NCBI GenBank assembly: GCA_964617585.1
Contig: CAZTXS010000008.1
Location: 1-60,870 of the forward strand
Reading direction: 5' to 3'
DNA length: 60,870 nt
Origin: UMGS1601 sp964617585
Lineage (GTDB): Bacteria > Bacillota > Clostridia > Oscillospirales > Ruminococcaceae
Of the stretch, positions 50,412-57,121 are shown one piece after another. The number at the start of each line of letters is the position of its first letter. The stretch's first letter is position 1. The translations under genes were made by a program, and so were the position numbers. The notes below the pieces were generated by a model. It made no database searches. It saw only the letters and a list, made by a program, of their open reading frames with translations, and was not told the DNA's origin.

Positions 50412-52112
50412 ATGAGATATATTAAAAGAATATTCAGCGGATTGACTGCATTGTTTTTATTATTAAGTATGTCAATGCCTGTTATTGCTGTTTCGGACAC
50501 GGTCGAATATAAATATGACGCCGACTCGGCATTGGGAGCTGCAACCGGATTTCATATGTTTATTCACAATGACGCTTCGCTTAACGCACATTGCTTCGGC
50601 AATATAGCGGTGGGAAATTTGGTGAGTGTAAACAGCACTTTCGGTCAGGCTTTGATAAAAGACGATGATGGAAACAGCGTAAGAAGCAATAATATGACAA
50701 ACTACATAGCAAAGCTTTCTACTGACTTCAGCGTTGCATTTTACGGGAATCCGGTTGTTTTCGGAAAAGGAGCAGAGGTTGTTCTAACAGATAACGGCAA
50801 CAAGAACAAGGTCGTTATGAACGGATTTTCAACAACGGAAATGCCTTTAAGCGATTGCACAATTCTTGTTGAAGACGACGGCACGCCCTTTATAAATTTG
50901 GATAAGGAATTTGAGAATTTAAAAGCTTTGTCTAAAAAATATGCAGAGGCAAAAAATACTGACGGCGTTCAAACGAATTTTGATATGAACAGCGCTGAGA
51001 TTAAGACTTCGGCTGAAGGCGTCAGCGTAAAAAATATAACTTTCAAAGATACGATAGCTCTTTGCAATAATGCGACTTTGAACGTTGCTTTTGATAAAAT
51101 TGAAGAAAGCACGCTTATTGTTAATGTTGATCTTGCGGGAATGGGCGATGAGGTAAGCGTCCCGGTGAGAACAAGATTAAACGGCGAGGGAAATAAAGAG
51201 AGATGCGACAGCGAGAATTCCAAGATTTTATGGAATTTTTATGACAGCTCAAAAGAAGATAAGGTTTATAAAGGTACGCTGAACTTTCCGAATGAATGGG
51301 TCGGAAGCATTATGGCGCCGGGCGCAAAAGTAATTTTTAACTCGAACTTTGACGGCACTTTGATAGCAGATAGCTGTTACATTGGCGGTGAATCTCATTC
51401 ATGGTATTATACAGGTGAAGTACTTGAACCTACAACCACTACAACAACCACGAGTAATATTACAACAACTACTTCAAAGCCTACAACTGCCACTACGACA
51501 ACTACAAGCAAGACTACCACAACGACTACTGAACCTACAACCACTACAACAACCACGAGTAATATTACAACAACTACTTCAAAGCCTACAACTGCCACTA
51601 CAACAACTACAAGCAAGACTACCACAACGACTACTAAACCTACAACGACTACTACAACTACAAGCAAGACTACCACAACGACTACTAAACCTACAACCAC
51701 TACAACAACCACGAGTAATATTACAACAACTGTTCCTAATCCTACAACCACCACTACGACAACTACAAGCGAGATTGCTACAACAACTCCCAAAGCCGCA
51801 ACTACTACAACAACCGTTGCTACATCAACGTCGTTGGTTGAGATTCCTGAAAATCCTACGGAGGATTGGATAAGAAAAACGCTTGCATATATTGATGAGC
51901 GTCTTAAAAACGATGATTTAACTGATGAGGAAGTTGAGGAATTAGAAAATCTGAAGAGAACGCTTTCCTTAATGATTGAGAATACAATGCCTGATACGGG
52001 AACAGAGGACTCAAAAGCGTCGCCTGTTGTGTTCAGCGGATTGTTGTTAGCGTTGGGCTTATACGGATTCTTTAACAGAAAAAAGCTAATTGATGAGCCG
52101 GATAAGAAATAA
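50412..52112 (+). CDS. Sortase-type surface protein with choice-of-anchor A-like domain and Thr-rich stalk
   Basis: The 566-residue protein has a signal peptide (RYIKRIFSGLTALFLLLSMSMPVIAVS), a ~310-residue domain with HCFGNIAVGNLV and GSIMAPGAKVIFNSNFDGTLIADSCYIGGESHSW, the pattern of choice-of-anchor A/collagen-binding-A-like domains, a stalk of ~140 residues almost all Thr with Ser, Lys, Pro and Asn, a small helical segment, and a C-terminal MPDTG motif with hydrophobic helix and FNRKK tail. MPDTG is a variant sortase signal. ATG 50412 is chosen for spacing from AAGGGG; ATG 50403 is too close. The stalk is probably O-glycosylated. Confidence 0.8.
   Translation: MRYIKRIFSGLTALFLLLSMSMPVIAVSDTVEYKYDADSALGAATGFHMFIHNDASLNAHCFGNIAVGNLVSVNSTFGQALIKDDDGNSVRSNNMTNYIAKLSTDFSVAFYGNPVVFGKGAEVVLTDNGNKNKVVMNGFSTTEMPLSDCTILVEDDGTPFINLDKEFENLKALSKKYAEAKNTDGVQTNFDMNSAEIKTSAEGVSVKNITFKDTIALCNNATLNVAFDKIEESTLIVNVDLAGMGDEVSVPVRTRLNGEGNKERCDSENSKILWNFYDSSKEDKVYKGTLNFPNEWVGSIMAPGAKVIFNSNFDGTLIADSCYIGGESHSWYYTGEVLEPTTTTTTTSNITTTTSKPTTATTTTTSKTTTTTTEPTTTTTTTSNITTTTSKPTTATTTTTSKTTTTTTKPTTTTTTTSKTTTTTTKPTTTTTTTSNITTTVPNPTTTTTTTTSEIATTTPKAATTTTTVATSTSLVEIPENPTEDWIRKTLAYIDERLKNDDLTDEEVEELENLKRTLSLMIENTMPDTGTEDSKASPVVFSGLLLALGLYGFFNRKKLIDEPDKK
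51429..51741 (+). repeat. 105-bp tandem repeat coding the Thr-rich stalk
   Basis: Units start at 51429, 51534 and 51639 with CCTACAACCACTAC-type sequence. The first two units of 105 bases (35 codons) are almost identical; the third is partial, and a 51-base step leads to another partial at 51690. In-frame length change by slippage is expected. Confidence 0.85.
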
Positions 52113-52130
52113 AATAATTTAAAAAAAATT

Positions 52131-52166
52131 AAGCAGACACATATGATTTATGCGTCTGCTTTTTTG
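52131..52166 (+). terminator. Terminator of the surface-protein gene
   Basis: AGCAGAC (52132-52138) pairs with GTCTGCT (52154-52160), with inner CATA/TATG pairing, then TTTTTT. Confidence 0.9.
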
Positions 52167-52172
52167 TGCTTT

Positions 52173-52197
52173 TTCAATAAGGGCTTGCCCGTCATTA
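52173..52197 (+). repeat. Solo terminal hairpin of the interspersed repeat (P4)
   Basis: TTCAATAAGGGCTTGCCCGT followed by CATTA. It follows the surface-protein terminator and does not continue into the rest of the repeat. Confidence 0.75.
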
Positions 52198-52291
52198 TAT
52201 AGCGGAAAAGATTTCAGCATATTATGCAGTGTAAAAGAAAAAATCACGTACATTTTTCAGTACGCGATTTGTATACAATGCTATTGCTGCA

Positions 52292-52367
52292 TGGAGCTTG
52301 TGACGGGACTTGAACCTGCGACCTGCGCATTACGAATGCGCTGCTCTACCAACTGAGCTACACAAGC
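52292..52367 (-). tRNA. tRNA-Thr (anticodon CGT)
   Basis: This 76-base tRNA on the minus strand has CCA encoded. Anticodon stem GCGCA/TGCGC holds TTCGTAA; acceptor GCTTGTG pairs with CACAAGC. Confidence 0.95.
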
Positions 52368-52471
52368 ATCTGTGCGGCAGCCTTTAAACAGCCGCCAGTG
52401 ATAATTATATCACACCGAAATTTTATGTCAATACTTTATTATAAATATTTTTTATGCCCAAAGTTAAAATA

Positions 52472-52613
52472 TTCAATAAGAGCTTGCCCGTCATTCAACG
52501 TGGCAAGGGTCGGCATTGCCGACTAGCCGTTCAGTAGTGGATTGCATCCCGCTACTGAACGGGTAATGTCCCCCGCCGCCTATAGAAGCAGGGGATATCT
52601 TGCCTTAGTTATA
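52472..52613 (+). repeat. Interspersed multi-hairpin repeat, copy R10 (with optional hairpin)
   Basis: This long form has CGTTCAGTAG/CTACTGAACG. GGCAAG and CTTGCC outer arms are intact. The GGCGGG arm has decayed to AGCAGG. It lies between tRNA-Thr and the SipW-like gene. Confidence 0.9.
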
Positions 52614-52642
52614 TTTACATTTTTATACGCTTAAAAAATCCG

Positions 52643-52671
52643 TTGAAAAATGAAAAAGGGTATGATATAAT
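52643..52671 (+). promoter_or_regulatory. Promoter of the SipW-like gene
   Basis: TTGAAA (52643-52648), a 17-base spacer and TATAAT (52666-52671), about 41 bases before the ATG. Confidence 0.75.
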
Positions 52672-52711
52672 TATATGTGTGTAAAACAAAATACTGAAAG
52701 GATGTTACTTT

Positions 52712-53629
52712 ATGGGCAAGAAAGAAACAGGAACTTCTCCGTTTAAAGTTCTCGGGATAATTTTTTTAATCATATTAATTCTTTTGTCGGCTTTTGTTGT
52801 GCTTGTGCGTATCGCTTTTAAAAATGAAAATGTTACTCCGAGTATCGGAGACTATAGCATTTACCTTATTAAAGATGACTATATGTCGCCCAATATACCT
52901 AAAAACACTTTGATTTTTGCAACTAACGGCGTTCCTACAAGCGATGATGTCGGAAAGGTAGTTATTGCCGATGATGTTAAAGGCTACGGAACAACCGCTA
53001 TGCGGCTCGTGAATTTATCAGTTCAGGATAATAAGCTTTATTATGAATTGAAATTCGATCGTTCAAACGATACTGTTATGACTAAGGGCAGTAAAATTGT
53101 CGGAATTGCAAACTATCAATTCGAGTTGATTGGTAAAATTATTGTCTTGGCGAATTCTCGAACAGGATATTTGATTTTTATAGGAGTTCCTGCGCTGCTA
53201 ATGATAATCTTTTTTGTTATGGCTAAGCATAGTAAAAATAAAAAAGCAGTTAAGAGAGAAAAGAAAAGAGAAGAGTATAGAAAGAATGCTGAAGATTCAG
53301 AAGAAGATTCAAAGAATTCATTTGACGATTTTGTCAATGAAAAAGAAAAGTTGAACGGAGAGGTTCATAATCCGGAATTTGAACAATTTTCGGATTCAAG
53401 GGGTTCTGAAATACTGAACGAACCTCTTATTGAAGAAGGCGTAAATAAGGAAGATCTTGTCGAAATGAAAGAGGATTTAACTAATCCGACAAATAATGCG
53501 ATTGAAGAGCTTATGAAAATTCTTGAAGAGGAAAACGCTAAGCTAAAGGAGTTTGAACTTCCCAAGGCTGAAAAAACAGCGGAAGAAATTCATAAAAAAA
53601 CGCAGGATAATGCGCCTGATAAAGAGTAG
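52712..53629 (+). CDS. SipW-like signal peptidase homologue lacking both catalytic residues
   Basis: The 305-residue protein has a membrane helix (about 12-34), an extracellular S26/SipW-like core, a second helix (about 158-175, LIFIGVPALLMIIFFV), and a cytoplasmic acidic, Glu/Lys-rich tail of about 125 residues with coiled-coil character. In SipW-type peptidases the active Ser precedes Met-x-Pro (SGSMEP) and the second residue is His in THR. Here these read DDYMSP (Tyr57) and AMR (Met97), so activity is probably lost. The long tail is also unlike SipW. It may be a scaffold or sensor. It has its own promoter and terminator. Confidence 0.7.
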   Translation: MGKKETGTSPFKVLGIIFLIILILLSAFVVLVRIAFKNENVTPSIGDYSIYLIKDDYMSPNIPKNTLIFATNGVPTSDDVGKVVIADDVKGYGTTAMRLVNLSVQDNKLYYELKFDRSNDTVMTKGSKIVGIANYQFELIGKIIVLANSRTGYLIFIGVPALLMIIFFVMAKHSKNKKAVKREKKREEYRKNAEDSEEDSKNSFDDFVNEKEKLNGEVHNPEFEQFSDSRGSEILNEPLIEEGVNKEDLVEMKEDLTNPTNNAIEELMKILEEENAKLKEFELPKAEKTAEEIHKKTQDNAPDKE

Positions 53630-53651
53630 TCGAAAAGTTAATAAAAATTAG

Positions 53652-53675
53652 GAACCGCCAAAGGCGGTTCTTTTT
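53652..53675 (+). terminator. Terminator of the SipW-like gene
   Basis: GAACCGCC (53652-53659), AAA, GGCGGTTC (53663-53670), then TTTTT. Confidence 0.95.
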
Positions 53676-53727
53676 GCCATGTAACAAAATGTTAATAAAA
53701 TCATTGCTAAAAATATGTATAAACCGC

Positions 53728-53756
53728 TTGACAACCTGTCTAAAACACTATATAAT
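53728..53756 (+). promoter_or_regulatory. Promoter of the tRNA cluster
   Basis: Perfect TTGACA (53728-53733), a 17-base spacer and perfect TATAAT (53751-53756), 32 bases before tRNA-Val. Confidence 0.85.
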
Positions 53757-53788
53757 AAATAAGTCGCTGAAATGGGCGACAAAGCGGT

Positions 53789-53864
53789 GGGAGCATAGCT
53801 CAGCTGGGAGAGCATCTGCCTTACAAGCAGAGGGTCACAGGTTCGAGCCCTGTTGTTCCCACCA
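53789..53864 (+). tRNA. tRNA-Val (anticodon TAC)
   Basis: This 76-base tRNA has CCA encoded; anticodon stem TCTGC/GCAGA holds CTTACAA. Confidence 0.96.
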
Positions 53865-53893
53865 TAATAGTCCTTGCAAGAGCGAGGGCTTGA

Positions 53894-53970
53894 GGCCTGG
53901 TAGTTCAGCTGGTTAGAACGCTAGCCTGTCACGCTAGAGGTCGTGGGTTCGACTCCCATCCAGGTCGCCA
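53894..53970 (+). tRNA. tRNA-Asp (anticodon GTC)
   Basis: This 77-base tRNA has CCA encoded; anticodon stem CTAGC/GCTAG holds CTGTCAC. Confidence 0.96.
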
Positions 53971-53983
53971 TTAATTTTATAAC

Positions 53984-54095
53984 GCCTCTGCAGCTCAGTC
54001 GGTATGAGCTGAAGCCGAATCAAAGCTTCGCTCGGCTGAAAATCCTCTGCGAATGAAATTCGTTACGATGAGAGAGATTCCGTCCGAAGGCGCCA
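53984..54095 (+). pseudogene. Disrupted tRNA-Phe-like gene
   Basis: Acceptor GCCTCTG still pairs with CGAAGGC with one mismatch, G and CCA follow, and the D-arm GCTC-AGTCGGTAT-GAGC is intact. A CTGAAAATCC segment equals the tRNA-Phe(GAA) anticodon loop. But the span is 112 bases, with hairpin-forming extra sequence before (AGCCGA...TCGGCT) and after (CGAAT-GAA-ATTCG) the anticodon loop, and the T-loop is damaged. It occupies a slot between Asp and Gly tRNAs. Whether it is processed at all is unknown. Confidence 0.65.
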
Positions 54096-54098
54096 AAT

Positions 54099-54174
54099 GC
54101 GGGCATAGCTCATCCGGTAGAGCGCCACCTTGCCAAGGTGGAGGTAGCGAGTTCGAGCCTCGTTGCCCGCTCCA
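54099..54174 (+). tRNA. tRNA-Gly (anticodon GCC)
   Basis: This 76-base tRNA has CCA encoded; anticodon stem CCACC/GGTGG holds TTGCCAA. Confidence 0.96.
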
Positions 54175-54188
54175 GGTGACATAAACAT

Positions 54189-54221
54189 AAGTCGTATACT
54201 TATTTAGTATGCGGCTTTTTG
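54189..54221 (+). terminator. Terminator of the tRNA cluster
   Basis: AAGTCGTATACT pairs imperfectly with AGTATGCGGCTT (54189-54200/54206-54217), then T. Confidence 0.75.
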
Positions 54222-54242
54222 TTTGTTATCTTTAACACAAAA

Positions 54243-54638
54243 CTGTACTATTATCTGTATGCCACGGTAGATCCGACCTACGGAACTAACGAAGACCAAA
54301 AGTTCCCGAACACCATAGAACTTACCGTTGACGGTGAAACGGTTAAATCAGATGAAGTCAGACTTTGGAGAACGTCGGTTAATACTCCGACAAAGAGCAT
54401 TGACAAGACGGAAATTTCCGAAAAGACGGAAACGGTTACTTATACGATTTCAAACGTAGTAAACGAAAAGGAAAGCAGTTATCAGTATTACAACAGCTAT
54501 TCGATAGTCGATACTTTAGAGAGCATACTTGAATTAAAAGCTACAGATGATACTGTCCACGCTAAAACAAAAAACACAACAAACCCAATCACTGTGCCCA
54601 GTTTATTTTTTCCCATTTTGCTCGTTTTCCTTTCCTAG
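54243..54638 (+). pseudogene. Fragment of a fimbrial isopeptide-type surface protein
   Basis: The reading frame (LYATVDPTYGTNEDQKFPNT to FLS-stop) has no signal peptide, start context or cell-wall anchor. The part PTKSIDKTEISEKTETVTYTIS and YNSYSIVDTLESILEL resembles the D2-type isopeptide-forming domain of sortase-assembled fimbrial subunits. It starts inside the tRNA terminator T run. Its stop codon is the first three bases of the 54636 hairpin repeat. It looks like an internal piece of a larger gene left by recombination. Confidence 0.6.
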
Positions 54639-54660
54639 TGTCCTTAAGACACTTTTTTAT
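54636..54660 (+). repeat. Left flanking hairpin repeat of the Fic-HipA module
   Basis: TAGTGTCCTTAAGACAC and then TTTTTTAT: a GTGTC/GACAC hairpin with T run. It is nearly the same as the sequence at 56737-56760, in the same orientation, and so brackets the Fic-HipA operon. Confidence 0.75.
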
Positions 54661-54670
54661 TTTAACAACA

Positions 54671-54698
54671 AAAAAGGACAACTCACAATGAATTGTCC
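54671..54698 (-). terminator. Terminator of the fic-hipA-like operon
   Basis: GGACAA (54676-54681) pairs with TTGTCC (54693-54698). A T run follows on the minus strand. Confidence 0.8.
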
Positions 54699-54722
54699 GG
54701 ATTTAAATTTTTTTAAGATGGA

Positions 54723-55949
54723 TTATCTTTTTCGTCCCTTTCTTAAAGTTTGATGGATTGTATTCCTTTTGTCAATGCAGTTATAATATCTTTTACACAA
54801 AGCTTTGTCAAACATTTTGATTCTAATGTCAAGTAAAGAAGTTATAATACTAACTCTATCATCAGATAAATAGTTAAACTGTTTCAAAATATCCTTGCAG
54901 TATTCCGTAAGAGAACTGAGTTTTGAAATTTCAAATCTTTCAGGTTTAGCAATCAACTTTATCTGCTGTGAATGATATTCTGCAAACGGTTTAGATTTAA
55001 TATCTGCATTAAAATCAATCAGATTATCCGGTATATCATGACATAGGGAAGTACCGGAATCATAAAGCGGTGCTGCTCCTATTATTTCAAGGCTGTTTAC
55101 GTCACGAATTAACCCGAAATTTCTGTAATGCCTGTCTGTATTTCCAATGATATAATCAACCGCAATCATTTCATCAATCATGTCAGTTGTATCATAACCC
55201 AGTCTTTCACAACACTTCACATAATGCTCATATGGAGAAATCCTGAAATTCGGAAGAAAATGCTTTAAAATATCATTGGCAGTAATAAGCTCAGTATTTT
55301 CGTCTATAAAGCACTTACAAACACTCGCCGGCTTATTGTTTATAAATACAGCTGAATAATTTGTATAATCGGTGATGCCAAGCATTTCACAGACTTTATT
55401 TGCAATTTGTTCGTTAAATACCTCTTGCGATAATGTTCCTGTACCTGATTTTATAAGACAGCGTTCATCATCAATAATTTGCCACTTTTTCTTTAAGACA
55501 CCGTCAGAGCTGTTGCAGGGACTTATAAGATTTGGATTTTCAGACGCTTCATCATCAAATAAAGCTTTTCCTACATCATCAGAAAATGGATTGGTAAAGA
55601 AATTAACATCAGACCATTCAATGCTTGAATTTTCAGGTTTTATCCAATATTGGTCCGAAAGAGATAAATAAAAGCTTTTTTCCGCAAGGTAAGATGTCGT
55701 AATATCTGTTTGTGCTGCATAGCTAAGGTTTTCAAGCCCATTTTTTAACTGTTCCCTGCTTGCAGGTATACGTCTGTGATTTAACCAGTCGTTAAAATCT
55801 TTTCGATTAACACAACCGTCATCAATTTCTATGGAAACAGGTGCAAATTTTTCATTCATAACCGAACTCATGCTCGTTGCATAAATTGTGTTTTCATCTG
55901 AGATGAAATCAAACACAGGTATATTTTTGTTCATTAGAATGTATTTCAT
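54723..55949 (-). CDS. HipA-like Ser/Thr kinase
   Basis: The 408-residue protein has HipA/CtkA-like kinase features: RCLIKSGTG with a likely ATP-binding Lys (about 167), EVFNEQIANKVCEMLGI (helix-C type), the catalytic loop GNTDRHYRNFGLIRD with Asp272 and Asn277, and the metal-binding PLYDSGTSL with Asp297. HipA kinases phosphorylate proteins such as GltX; this variant's target is unknown. No HipB-like DNA-binding antitoxin gene is adjacent. Its start overlaps the stop of the Fic gene by four bases, so the two are co-translated. Confidence 0.85.
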   Translation of the reverse strand: MKYILMNKNIPVFDFISDENTIYATSMSSVMNEKFAPVSIEIDDGCVNRKDFNDWLNHRRIPASREQLKNGLENLSYAAQTDITTSYLAEKSFYLSLSDQYWIKPENSSIEWSDVNFFTNPFSDDVGKALFDDEASENPNLISPCNSSDGVLKKKWQIIDDERCLIKSGTGTLSQEVFNEQIANKVCEMLGITDYTNYSAVFINNKPASVCKCFIDENTELITANDILKHFLPNFRISPYEHYVKCCERLGYDTTDMIDEMIAVDYIIGNTDRHYRNFGLIRDVNSLEIIGAAPLYDSGTSLCHDIPDNLIDFNADIKSKPFAEYHSQQIKLIAKPERFEISKLSSLTEYCKDILKQFNYLSDDRVSIITSLLDIRIKMFDKALCKRYYNCIDKRNTIHQTLRKGRKR

Positions 55950-56674
55950 TGCTGTTTCCTTTCAGAAGCTAATTCTTCAATACTTGATTGATATTTGCCT
56001 AACTTTCGGTCTAATTTTTCTTGACACTTTTTGAAAATATCAACTAATGGTTCTATGTTTTTCTCAACTTGGGCGATGTACAAAGCTCCCTTATAGTCTT
56101 TGTTAAATTCATCATCTATAGCCACTAAATCAATATTATTCTCAATGCATTGCTTTAGAATAATGAATCTTCCTATCCTACCGTTTCCGTCCTGAAACGG
56201 ATGGATTGCTTCAAATTTTTGATGAAAATCTACAATATCATCTAATGATGATACTTTTTTATTCAATAATTTACAAATCAACTCAGGAACTTCATACGGT
56301 TGTGCTACTTCCAAATCAACTCCGCTCAATCTATTCGGAATCTTTTTATATACTCCTGCAAAGCCGTATTCTTTATCTCTCGTATTAGCTTTAAGTAAAG
56401 CATGAAATTCCAAGAGAATTTTCTCTGTTAATGGTTCTTCTAATGTTTCAACTACGAAATCAAACAATTTCAATGAATTTATCGTTTCTTGTACATCATC
56501 TACACTGTGTTCACCAATTATTTTATTTTCATCAACTAATATGTTAAGCTGTTCTAAATTAAAAGTGCTTCCCTCGAGCTTATTTGAATGATACAAAAAC
56601 TGAGTTTTTAAATCATCATAAACAGCATTAGATACTTTTGATAAATATTTCATTGTTTGAGAGTCTATTTTCAT
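55946..56674 (-). CDS. Fic-domain AMPylase, self-inhibited class II type
   Basis: Fic enzymes move AMP (or another nucleotide part) onto target proteins. The 242-residue protein has the full active motif HPFQDGNGRIGR (residues 158-169), and an inhibitory helix near the N-terminus with SNKLEG (residues 30-35), fitting the (S/T)xxxE(G/N) rule. With the inhibitory helix before Fic in the same chain, this is class II. It is first in a two-gene operon with the HipA-like kinase, with a promoter 24 bases upstream. Substrate is unknown. Confidence 0.92.
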   Translation of the reverse strand: MKIDSQTMKYLSKVSNAVYDDLKTQFLYHSNKLEGSTFNLEQLNILVDENKIIGEHSVDDVQETINSLKLFDFVVETLEEPLTEKILLEFHALLKANTRDKEYGFAGVYKKIPNRLSGVDLEVAQPYEVPELICKLLNKKVSSLDDIVDFHQKFEAIHPFQDGNGRIGRFIILKQCIENNIDLVAIDDEFNKDYKGALYIAQVEKNIEPLVDIFKKCQEKLDRKLGKYQSSIEELASERKQQ

Positions 56675-56697
56675 TACATCACCTTCTATTGATAATT

Positions 56698-56726
56698 ATT
56701 TTATCATTATATATTTTGCTTGTCAA
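56698..56726 (-). promoter_or_regulatory. Promoter of the fic-hipA-like operon
   Basis: On the minus strand, TTGACA (56721-56726), a 17-base spacer and TAAAAT (56698-56703). Confidence 0.8.
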
Positions 56727-56736
56727 TTTATTATTT

Positions 56737-56760
56737 TAGTGTCTCAAGACACTTTTTTAA
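56737..56760 (+). repeat. Right flanking hairpin repeat of the Fic-HipA module
   Basis: TAGTGTCTCAAGACAC and TTTTTTAA: the second copy of the 54636 hairpin repeat. It lies upstream of the operon, where a plus-strand terminator serves no gene seen here. Confidence 0.75.
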
Positions 56761-57035
56761 CCTTTTCCGGCAAGAAGTCCCCACTTCTAAAGGGGATGAA
56801 TTGCGTCTGACTATTGATAAACTCTGAAATGTGTGATACAGTATAATAAACGTAATTATTTATGTAAAAATTATAGCGGGCGCTTATGCCGCAGCTGTCT
56901 TTTTTGTTCAGCTTGAACAATAAAAGTGCCTTAAAATCACAAAAAGTAAATTTATTTAACTTGTCAATTACCATTTTGCACAAAATATATATAATTTTTT
57001 TGATTAAGTATACAAAAATCATTCTATATATTCAA
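56761..57035. other. Gene-free spacer with possible mobile-element remnant
   Basis: It has a TCCCC-(ACTTCTAAA)-GGGGA hairpin (56778-56796) followed by TGAATTGCG, loosely like the last hairpin of IS200/IS605-type right ends, and a GCGG/CCGC hairpin (56877-56893). No transposase is present. The short open frames here look spurious. Confidence 0.3.
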
Positions 57036-57041
57036 AAACTA

Positions 57042-57070
57042 TTGATATTTAGAAAAATAAATGTTAGAAT
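57042..57070 (+). promoter_or_regulatory. Promoter of secreted cassette protein 1
   Basis: TTGATA (57042-57047), a 17-base spacer and TAGAAT (57065-57070). About 85 bases from 57036 to the start codon are identical to the sequence before copy 3. Confidence 0.75.
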
Positions 57071-57121
57071 TAACTTGTATCAAACGATATGTTTAATTTA
57101 TTTTTAAGGAGGAATTTTATT

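Noticed and set aside
51407..51793. 128-residue antisense frame made almost only of Val
   Set aside because: It is the mirror of the Thr-codon repeat; no ribosome-binding site or real protein pattern.
1..52613. CRISPR array or standard MITE as explanation of the repeats
   Set aside because: Copies are kilobases apart and in both orientations, and spacers are genes; the element ends are not inverted repeats and no target duplication was recognised.
54723..56674. Classic HipBA toxin-antitoxin operon
   Set aside because: The partner gene is a Fic enzyme with HPFQDGNGRIGR; no small HTH HipB gene lies on either side.
56744..57107. Short open frames on both strands before secreted protein 1
   Set aside because: Low-complexity Ile/Lys/Phe-rich frames in AT-rich DNA, with no ribosome-binding site and no family pattern.
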